From Dichetophora obliterata (Eukaryota > Arthropoda > Insecta > Diptera > Sciomyzidae): 64,000 nucleotides of DNA. Under the pieces are notes generated by a model that saw only the letters and a list, made by a program, of their open reading frames with translations, made no database searches and was not told the origin of the DNA. The stretch's first letter is position 1, and every line of letters starts with the position of its first letter. A program made the translations under genes and the position numbers. The stretch spans positions 23,030,819 through 23,094,818 of the forward strand of contig OY986439.1 in NCBI GenBank assembly GCA_963920525.1. The letters run 5' to 3'. Of this stretch, positions 11,511-20,574 are shown piece after piece.

Positions 11511-11555
11511 ATTATCAGACAGCTCATCTCAGACTACGAAACGCTCATAAATGTT

Positions 11556-11557
<2 letters not shown>

Positions 11558-11592
<35 letters not shown>
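11558..11592. repeat. (GA)n microsatellite
   Basis: About 17 uninterrupted AG dinucleotides just downstream of the hAT element's right target duplication. They create a spurious Arg-Glu repeat in an open frame. Confidence 0.95.
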
Positions 11593-11596
<4 letters not shown>

Positions 11597-12318
11597 TCGT
11601 GCATCACGTACTGCTCAAGTTTGCGAAGTGCTTGGACGTACAGCGAAAATGTATAGTTCCTGCTTCATACGTAGCTGCTTGCTATGCAGTGATCACTTTA
11701 TGGATGACATATCCTGTGATGCTCACGAACCGACATCAATTCAAAAATCACTTATTTCGGAAGTAATCTCCTCTCGCCCGGACGACATTGCACTTGAAAG
11801 TTCCAAAACAAAAGTTGTAAGAAACGAGCCAGCAAAAATTACTAAAAAAAATTATGAAACAACTTAGGGATATATAAAATCAACATTAAATAGAAATTCC
11901 GGCTCAAGTTTTTGTTCTTATGAAGCAACACCGTAGGAAGTCATGAAGTTTCAGATCGATGTGTCTAAAAATATGAAATATATACCTAGGACTAGTATTA
12001 AATATATATAGGCCTAGTTAGGCCCAGTTGCCCTTCTTGGAGTAATAAATTTTTCTTATAAAAATTGTGGGTGACCCCTTAAAATTCTTGAAAAGTAAAA
12101 AAAAAATTCACAAACCGACGTTCGTGTTCAATTGGTTGCTACAGTTTCTAGGAGACACTTGGCAACATTTTTTTACACAATTCTAGACGCTATAATAAGG
12201 AACCCAAAATATTAAATCAGTTTCTTATGAAGAATTTTAAAAATGTGGGTTACGACAGATCACTGTGAATTAGCATTAAATACAATGTTGTTGTTTTATC
12301 GGCCTTCTTCGTGTGTTG
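11593..12318. other. Non-coding, open frame of doubtful value
   Basis: An open frame continues from the GA repeat to 11867 without recognisable domains. It has no convincing start outside the repeat. I do not call it a gene. Otherwise AT-rich. Confidence 0.4.
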
Positions 12319-12568
12319 TTGATAAAAATTGGGCTGTGGCCGTGTAAAAATGACAAAAAATTTTTTGGTTTGGTTTATTTCCGATATTTCGGCTCTCTTT
12401 GTGGGCCTTCATCAGGGCATAGAAATGGGAAATAAAATTTAACACATTTAACAAATTTTCAAACTTAGTAATGATTTCAACTATTTAACATTTAAAAATG
12501 TAAAACAAAAAAGCTAAACATAAAAGTTTTTGTCTTTTTTACACGGCCACAGACCAATTTTTATTAAA
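12319..12568. mobile_element. MITE with ~35-bp TIRs
   Basis: The left arm at 12319-12354 contains ATAAAAATTGGGCTGTGG and CCGTGTAAAAA. The right arm at 12532-12568 is its inverse (TTTTTACACGGCCACAG, then CCAATTTTTAT). Two or three mismatches. The interior holds TTCCGATATTTCGGCTCT followed by CCTTCATCAGGGC, a motif style I associate with Penelope-like or other dispersed insect repeats; that link is unverified. Confidence 0.65.
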
Positions 12569-12655
12569 TACAATAAAATATATCATGTGTACGTTGATTA
12601 TTTAATAGACAAAAAATATTGAATAGTTTGCACATAACAATTTCATTTAAGAATA

Positions 12656-12912
12656 GGGGTATTCACGATTCAGTGCACTTGCCAGTGCAGTTAAGGACTT
12701 GCGCAGTTGTGCAGTTAGATTTTCGTGAGCACACTACCATCACTACTTCAAAGCTGTCAAAATTTTTCAATGCACACAAGTGCACAACTGCTCAAGTTTA
12801 AGGCAATAGTAGAAAATCACTTGTGCAGATTTTCGACGTACGTGTATTTTGTTTTTGTAAAGTGCACAAGTCCTCAACTGCACAGGCAAGTGCACTGAAT
12901 CGTGAACACCCC
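12656..12912. mobile_element. MITE, ~50-bp TIRs, TA target (GGTATTCAC family)
   Basis: The left end GGGGTATTCACGATTCAGTG (12656 on) and the right end CACTGAATCGTGAACACCCC (to 12912) are inverted repeats that continue for about 50 bp (GCACTTGCC, GTGCAGTT). TA flanks both sides (12654-12655, 12913-12914). A right-half fragment of the same family lies at 42108-42210, and the tips resemble those of the 56034-57225 element. Confidence 0.8.
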
Positions 12913-12914
12913 TA

Positions 12915-15179
12915 ATATTTTCTTGTTACTTTTTATAGCGTGCTTCTTAGGAATCAGGTTTTCGTTTCTTGCACTAATTTTTTATATAAATTACTTTTGT
13001 TATCCCTTGATTTAAGAAACTACTGTAATCTGTAAGGGTTTGGCCCAGTAGATTAAATAAACAGACTGAGGGTAAACAGTTTTTTTTTTATTTGACTTTA
13101 ATAAAATCAGCTGTTTTACGCAGAACTAGAATCGAACTTTAAGAAAACGGTTTTACCTCACAATAACGCGAAACGTTATTTGACCACCTCTGTTTATTTT
13201 TTAACAGTTTTTTCTTATAATTTACCTGCTTCATGTCTATGAATATAAAAACAATTTATTAAGAACTTATTTAGTACTGTTACAGATTTCACTTGCGTAA
13301 GTTTACATTGTTTCAAATTCAAAAAATTTCAATAGTATCGCAAATACCTCAACTGTCATACATGCTATGCTGCCTCTACCTAACTTTGTTTAGTTAAAAT
13401 TGAGTTTATAATTTATGTGGTTCATGCTACAAATTTAACCGTAGGTAAACATTTCCTGTACCCAAAATCATACCTAAACTTCTAAACATGACGGAATATC
13501 CCGTCAAACACTATCGTCTCAGAAAAGTTAACGTTTGACGGGGAATTTCACACCTTAACAAAATTTTCTTATAAATTCATTTTCACATATTTCGTTAAGC
13601 AGCAGATGAGTTTATCGCGCTTGCACATACCGGGAATTTCCAAACAAACAGAAGTTGCCGCCAAATGGTCTGTTTCGGTTGTGTCAGTCACTTGGGTTGA
13701 TGCTGCAACCGCATCTGCCTTGAAGCACATAGTTGGCCATAAAAGCAACAATAAAATTAATAACAATTGCCCACAGAGGGTGCTTATTTAAATTGGCTTC
13801 TTGCCTTGGCCCTGCGTCTAACCAACAAAACACTGCCATTTACTCCTGAGTACCTGCTAGAGATATAGATATGTAGGTGTGCGCATGCATGCCTTGCAAA
13901 TGGATATGGCTTTCAAGGATAAGCTAACCTGCTTAGTTAGCATCGGAATTTTATGATTGAATTTTACACGTTCGCCTTCATTTTTACTCGCTGAAGCATC
14001 GGATGCGTGAGAATTTTTTTATGTGTGTGTCCGCAGCATTCTGTCCCGGATCAGGTGAGAGCGAGAGTAAATATTTTGGGAAAACTCAACGTGTTGGGAA
14101 AACCGATTGCTGCGCACATGTGCTACGTGTCATCTGGTGCTTTATGATGTTTTTGTGTAACTCGTCCATGTCATGGCGTCTGAAAGCATGCGGATTTTCC
14201 AGTTTGACGGATTACATGTTTTCTGTCCTGTGATTCTGTGGAAAAGGTTTTTGGGTTTTGCTGTGATATCTGTTTTGTATTTTTGTTTTTGTTAAATTGC
14301 ACTTATTAGTTGTATTTAAAAGCAATGTTGCATTCTGCCATTTGGGTTTAGTTAAGCGCGCTACTTTGTTGATAGTTTTGTGTGTTGTTTTGAGGCATGT
14401 TTTATTTGGCCTTAAGCGAAAGACAAAATTTATAGATTTGCGATTTGTGTATTTCATTGATTTTTCTATTGATAAATCTGCAATTTGACAGCTTTGGGTT
14501 ATTTAATAAATGTATATCAAATGTAAATGACACAAAATATTAGCATGATTTACCAAAGAAGTCAATTACAACTAAAGGACCCGTAGCCAAATGAGACTTT
14601 TCTTGGTTTAAGCCGCTCCATTGGGTTCGCAGGCATACAAAAAATTAAAACAAACAAGTCTATTAAAAGCAAAAAATTATAAATTTTTTTCTTAAAAGAA
14701 ATAAGCAAATTATAAAAAAAAAATTTTAAATATCTATAATTGCTAAAAATTAAATTTTTGCAGATCTGCATCTAAAATATTTATTGTTAAAAAAATTTAA
14801 CTTTTAAAATAGTAAATTTTTGTTATCGTTCTTTTTATAATTTTTCAACAGGTCGGTAAAATTGTTTTAAGGTTGCTATTAAAAAGCGTAAAAAGAAAAC
14901 GATTTAGCAATGCGTGATGATTTCTTAAAAAATCGAACACTTTAATTAAATATACTTATTATAAAAATTTTAAAAGAACAATACCTGAAAGAAATAAAAC
15001 TGTAGCACATATATGGCATTTTAAAACTTTTTTCATAAAAATCGGCCCAGTCCTTTTGGAGTAAAGTGATAACATTAAATTAACCCTTAAATTTTATATA
15101 AAAGTATGAAAAGAAGTATAGATATAGATGTTTAGTAGTTTGTATGAGACTTTTTGGGACTTACTATAATTATATTCTT
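12915..15179. other. Mostly non-coding; one doubtful small ORF region
   Basis: No recognisable gene apart from the overlapping minus-strand frames listed at 13569-13839. A pair of AAACAGA words around 13068 and 13190 is loosely inverted and might be an old MITE, but is too weak to call. Confidence 0.4.
13569..13839 (-). CDS. Doubtful small secreted/membrane peptide, unrecognised
   Basis: Two overlapping minus-strand frames look more protein-like than their surroundings. The first starts at ATG 13839 and encodes 51 residues (MAVFCWLDAGP...), including a hydrophobic run WAIVINFIVAFMANYV, ending at 13684. The second, in another frame, runs from a Leu-rich hydrophobic stretch without an in-frame ATG (LLLILLLLLWPTMCF) into a Thr/Asp-rich part and a Cys-containing tail (SVCLEIPGMCKRDKLICC), stopping at 13569. 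A frameshift between the two would give a signal-peptide-like protein of about 85 residues. There is no homology I recognise and no clear splice evidence. It may be non-coding. Confidence 0.2.
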
Positions 15180-16588
15180 AGTGTCTCCGGTTGTGGGACA
15201 CCCTTCGTATTTTTTGATGCAAAGCAAATATTGTGGATATGAGTATTGTCAAACTACAAGTTTGACATTACTCATTTATTTTGCTTAGTTTATAGTGGGC
15301 CCATGTGCACCGCAACCCATGGAATCTATTGTGCATGCCCTTGAATAACTCTCCAGATTTAGGCTTTTTATATATTTTAGCACTGTTCTGCTGTTCCAAA
15401 TTGATGACGGGGCACTACTTCCCCTCATAAGAGTTCGAGATGCGCCTCGTTTGGCAAGGCAGTCCGCCCTTTCATAATTCTGGAACCCACCATAATTCTA
15501 TTTTGTTGCTTTGTCCCAGCGTATTTACTAATACTACGCAGTTGGAGACTAGTCTTGATTCAAGTTCGTAGGCTTGAAGGGCTTTTAAAGCCGCTTAAAT
15601 TTCTGAAAGTATGTAGATGTGAGCCCCCTTTGATTTCCTGCGGAGACATTCTCTGACACAAACTTCAATGGCATATACCTCCGCCTGGAATATTGTCGGC
15701 GTGTATCTGGAATATTTTAAGAGCTTTTTGGAAATTGGGACCATATATCCCCGCTCCCATTACTCCATTTTCGAGTTTTGACCCATCGGTGTACCATATC
15801 TGTGAGCCAGGATCAACTGTGAAGCTATCATTCCTTCATAGTTGCTATTGGATATAACGACCAAGCGCTTTGAGAAGTTTACCTTCGGCAGCATCCTGTC
15901 GGAGATTTTTAAAAGTTATTTTGCTTACACCGAACTGAGTACACGCATTTGCTTGCTTGCTGTAGGCTTTGAAAAAAAAATTAAAAAAATCATCAGAATA
16001 GCAACTCTTGAATTTTTGGAATTAAATTAAAAAGAACTGTCATGCATAATTTTTGCAGTATTTTCATTGTATTTTGTGATGAAGCATAAAATTCTGGCAA
16101 AATAATATGTTCACCATACAATTTTGCCCGACACTTTCGAAATAGCTACCGTTCCCAGTTGTGGGACGCCTCATGTAACCAGTTGTGGGACACCTTGTTT
16201 TTTGCATTTAAAGTTTGATTTTGACTTACAAACTTTCAAATATCATCATTTTTTCAACATATCATATTAAAATATTTTTTCTTGCATTTTTATGCACTAA
16301 GAAGATGATGATGAATAACATGAAAAAGGTGCCGATTTCTTATTTTTTGTGCCATTGAAGGATTCTAAAATTAATAAATTTTGTATTTTAAGTTGTTTCT
16401 CTTTAAATTTTCCCATTTTAAATTGATTTGTCAAGATGTCCCACAACCAGGTGCAAATTTTTTTTTTTGTCCTTCATAAAATTGGTCGTACAATTTTTCT
16501 GGTTGACTAAATCAATATAGTTACTTCAGCAAAAATTTAGCTTATTTGATAAGCTAAAAAGCTGACGTGTCCCATAACCGGAGACACT
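15180..16588. mobile_element. TIR element 1.4 kb (AGTGTCTCCGG termini)
   Basis: The left end AGTGTCTCCGGTTGTGGGAC (15180 on) is the inverse of the right end GTCCCATAACCGGAGACACT (to 16588), 22 bp with one mismatch. Related subterminal words GTTGTGGGACRCC occur at about 16154 and 16176, and GTCCCACAACCAGG at about 16437. No clear target duplication. It encloses a fossil of a LINE RNase H domain on the minus strand; otherwise it is non-coding. Confidence 0.65.
15365..15835 (-). pseudogene. Non-LTR retrotransposon RNase H domain fossil
   Basis: The minus-strand translation gives WYTDGSKLENGVMGAGIYGP, the first conserved strand and Asp of RNase H as found in LINEs of the I/R1/LOA type. It is followed in shifted frames by VYAIE, HIYILS and ELWWVPG, which correspond to later RNase H motifs. 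There are several frameshifts and stops, and no reverse transcriptase alongside. It is an isolated, decayed fragment captured within or inserted in the surrounding TIR element. Confidence 0.65.
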
Positions 16589-16867
16589 CCCTTGCTTAAT
16601 AGAATAATATCATATATCTATTTATCAATAAGCGCAGGCGAAACAGTTAAGAATTTTATCCCGTGTTTCTCAACCGATTTAGATAAATTTTTTAAATGAA
16701 TTAGAGCATGGGAAGGAGTGCACTGAATATTTCAGAAATTCCCCTGTTTTAAACAAGTAAAATGATGTATTTCACGCATTGTCGATTCATACACACTTAG
16801 AAAATCCGTACTAAAAAAGATGAGAAAAACGTTCGGCGACGTTTCGTTAAGTTTTATTTTTTCCTTA

Positions 16868-18366
16868 AGGCCTAACCAAGCTATGCTTAAGCAAACAAAA
16901 GTCTCAAAGAAAAGTTGACGAAAAATATGATTAAGAAAGGTCAGTCGCCCAAGTTGACAGATTTCATGCTTAACAAAATATCAAACGTTCACAAAATCTT
17001 TACAAAATATATTAAAAAAGATCAAAAGTTCTTTGAAAAATTTGTTGAAGTAGTGCCTTTCAGCATTTTCATATATGTTTTTATGTTTTTGGACACTCTT
17101 ATAATAATGTTTTTCAACGAAATTGGGATCTGCATTCATTTTGAATCAATAAATTAACGTATTTTTTTTTTCAATTGACAGATAAAAAATAATTTCAATA
17201 CACATGTTAAAAAGGGTTGCCATCAGCTAACACAAAAATATGTTAATTGCGCTGATTGGCTTATAAGCCAATGGTAAATGTAAAATTTCACAGCAATAAG
17301 ATACAAATTTTCCATAATTTGCTTAAATAGACAAAAAAAAACACAATCTTTTTTATTGAAAAATCTGGCATGCAAATAAAAGCATTTTAATTAAACACAT
17401 TCTCAATACTGTTAGCAACCCTATTCTACTTAGCAAACTGGCTTCTACGTAGCGTAGACTGGCTTTTTTCTCACGAGCGGCGATGGGTAGTTGTCAAAAT
17501 TAGCTGTTCATGCAATAATTCAAAGAAAAGTGAAAAAATAAGCGAGGATTTAAACATAGCTAGTCAACCGCAGCAAACTAAAAACATTTCAATTAACTTC
17601 GAGAATAAATTAAATGAATCAAAGAAAAGTTAAAAATAAGCGCATAGCTAGTCAACAGCAGCAAACTACAACTTCTTTAGCTGTTTTTGACAACAACCAG
17701 TCGCCAAAAAACTGTCACGGCTACCTTGTCAAATAATTATACCATGGCAAACTACGATGTCAAGCACTCTCTCTCTCAAGTTTCAAAAAGTAAACGAAAG
17801 TTAAAAACTGAACGAAAGGAACGCTAAAGGCCCAACCAAAATAGACGAAACGAGACGATAGCATTTTGACGAACATCTGCACCCGTTACGGATGTTTACG
17901 GTTTTAACCCAAAATGAAACGATTTGCTCAACTCGTCTGAAACAGCTGATCAGTAGGCAATCGAGTATTATTTATTTATTTATATTGTCTATTTTGTAAT
18001 TTTTAATAAAGATTTGTGAAAAATGAGTGAAATAATGGCAAAATTGAAACAAATTGATGAAAATAAAATAAAAACGCACTCTGCACAGCTGTTATTGACG
18101 AGTTGCTACGCTAGTAGTTCGACTCTTACGGAATAATACGTCTTGTCAAACTGTTTCGTTTAGTTTCGTTCAGTTACGTTTGCTCATTTTGGGTAACAAC
18201 ATTAATATGTATTTAACCGAACACTTACGTTTTTACTCGTTACGGAGCAAAACGTCTATTTTGGTTGGGCCTTTAGACAAAACTTGGGCGACTTCATATA
18301 ATGCTGTGAAAGTGCGTGCTTTTGCTTTCAAACTTTTGTTTGCTTAAGCATAACTTGGTTGGGCTT
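16868..18366. mobile_element. TIR element 1.5 kb, Harbinger-like termini
   Basis: The left end AGGCCTAACCAAGCTATGC, continuing TTAAGCAAACAAAAGT (16868-16905), is inverted at the right end (ACTTTTGTTTGCTTAAGC, ATAACTTGGTTGGGCTT, to 18366). Weaker similarity extends to GTCGCCCAAGTT on both sides (about 16940 and 18283). TTA lies on each side, fitting the 3-bp TWA duplication of PIF/Harbinger elements. It contains a diverged 110-bp direct duplication at about 17520-17690 and another complete TIR element (17828-18272). No transposase. Confidence 0.65.
17828..18272. mobile_element. Nested MITE with GGCCCAACCAAAATAGACG termini
   Basis: The left end AGGCCCAACCAAAATAGACG (17828 on) and the right end CGTCTATTTTGGTTGGGCCT (to 18272) are perfect 20-bp inverted repeats. 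Further internal words AACGAGACGA and GTTTCGTT are subterminally repeated in inverse. It is flanked by TAA and TTA. The outermost bases GGCCCAACCAA are shared with the enclosing element, which suggests a common transposase. Confidence 0.75.
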
Positions 18367-20280
18367 TTACTTTATGATATGAGTTCACTTACATTCTCAG
18401 ATGAGCGTAGAAAGAGGAAAAACTACTCTATTTCTAGTTTCAGTTTGCCGCTCACATTGCGCTCTTTTCTGAGCGAGAGAACATATGAAAAACATATGTT
18501 CCCAGTGGTAAATGGACACATGACGTAACCAATTATGGTATAAGGATAGAGGTAGCTGCAGCGCTGACTGTGCTCTCTATCCATACTGCCATGTCTGTCA
18601 AATTCAGCTGTGAGGCGTATAAAAACAAAAGAAAAGAAATTAAAAGTTTTGCTTCGTTTTGACATTTTTGGCCGTATGCTCTCATCTGGTGCATCTACCT
18701 GTATTCTTCTAACATATAACCAATTATTTCTTAAATACAATGTAGCTTCGAGGCATCCGAAGTCTGTTTACAACTCTCCAAGCTGAAGGAACACAAATAA
18801 ATTGAACAAAAATTCTCTCTACGCTAAAAATACAACAAAAACGAAGAACACACCGAAAAGAATCAAACAAAAGCAAATGACGCCACAAATTATTTTCACA
18901 ATTTAATGAACGAAAATATTAAATTTTATCGAGCAACACAGACGAATAAAGTCAAACTGTTGCTTGAACAATGAAAAGAAAATAGTTTGAGCACAAACAA
19001 GAATTTTTCACACCCCGCTTACATTTCTACATTACAATGTCATCACCGACAAATTTTAACAAGCGGGCTTGTACATTAATTTTAAATCAAATCAACAGAG
19101 AGTGTATGAGAAAAGGTTGAAATTTGACCACTAGCGAACTCTAGTGCTTTGAATTGAATGTCGAATTAGAAAAAAATTGTATCCTGTTGACAAAATTATT
19201 TTCTAAAAAAACTACTTCGCTCAAATATATATTATCTCCTTACAAGTTTTTTTGGATCGATTTCATTAAAAGTAATAAACGTTAAAAAATTATAATTAAT
19301 TTTTTTATCCCATTTTTAGTTCTAGGCTCACAGTTTTATGATTTTTTGTGTTGTGACATTCCCATCTTTAGCAATAAGACTCGCCTTATAAAACCGTTTT
19401 TATGCTTCACGAATAAACACAGATAATCCTTAAAACATTTTCCATTTAAAGATAAATGTACAAGAAACACTTTAATCAAGAAAGACCACTTAGTTTTTAC
19501 ATGTTAAATCTTTCAATAAAAGTTAGATTATAAATGCACTATCAATTTAGCAAACTCAATAAATTGCCCAAAAATTGCGCGCCATTTAAATACTATTGAA
19601 CGAATAAAAATTTAATACCTAAAACTATAAAATTAAGTGGCTTAAATTTGAGTGCATACAAAAATATTAGACGAGCAGTTGCTAACCAAAGATGTACCAC
19701 TTAAAGAGAATGGACATAAAGTAATCAAGTGTAAAAAAGTATATTAAAGTATATTATCAAACAATAAAAATAAACAATAAATATGACGCAAAATTAGTGG
19801 CCAATAATGGCAAGTAAGCTTTTTATTATACGACAGTTATTTTAGAGTTTATGAGTCATTTGCAGTAGATAAAATGAACTAATACACCATGCGCATTAAA
19901 AGTATTAATTATTAATTCAATAAATGCAATATATTTCCTTTCAAATAACTATTTAAAGGCCTAAGGCTTGTCCTAAATAAGTAGTGGGTCAGAACAGGGG
20001 TGTCTAAAGTCGCCCGTATGATAATAGGGTATAATAATATGGTGGTAGTTTTAAGAAATACTATACTTTATTGTTTTTTTTTTTTATTAAATATTTTAAT
20101 ATCTTACGTCTTCACATATTTAATAAGAGTACTTTATGAACACATAATTAGTGTAAAAATGGTAATTGTAAATAAAACTAAAATATTTAGCAGAAGTGTT
20201 AAATATTTATCTTTCTAGAAAAGAGATTTCTCACATTTTCGGATACTTCCATTTCTACCGTAAAATTTAAAAGAAATGTA
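18367..20280. other. Non-coding, no feature supported
   Basis: The open frames here (for example 18423-18740 minus) show no domain, no codon pattern and no neighbourhood support. AT-rich throughout. Confidence 0.45.
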
Positions 20281-20574
20281 GCAAACATCTCAATTCAATT
20301 CAATTCAATTCAATTTATTCACATTTCTCTTAAATATCTATTTAATACAATACATGTTTTATAAAAAGTTTAACATTAATATCAATAAGTATAATAAGGT
20401 AAGAGATAAGGCAGTGATAGGTGGAGTAAATAAATTACTGTGTTACCCATCACGAGTTAATATTAAAATGTTACTTACATTTAATATTAGATTTTAAATA
20501 TGTGCGGAGTAAAGAGAAAAGACAGATAGAATGAAAAATAGAAGAAGTATAAAATTTGATGAAAGGAGAGGATA

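Noticed and set aside
11499..11867. 122-aa open frame with Arg-Glu repeat
   Set aside because: Driven by the (GA)n microsatellite and starts inside the hAT end; no coding evidence after the repeat.
13060..13205. Possible MITE with AAACAGA ends
   Set aside because: Inverted similarity is only a few bases and there is no target duplication.
18423..18740. 105-aa minus-strand open frame
   Set aside because: No recognisable domain, no splice or promoter support, random-looking composition.
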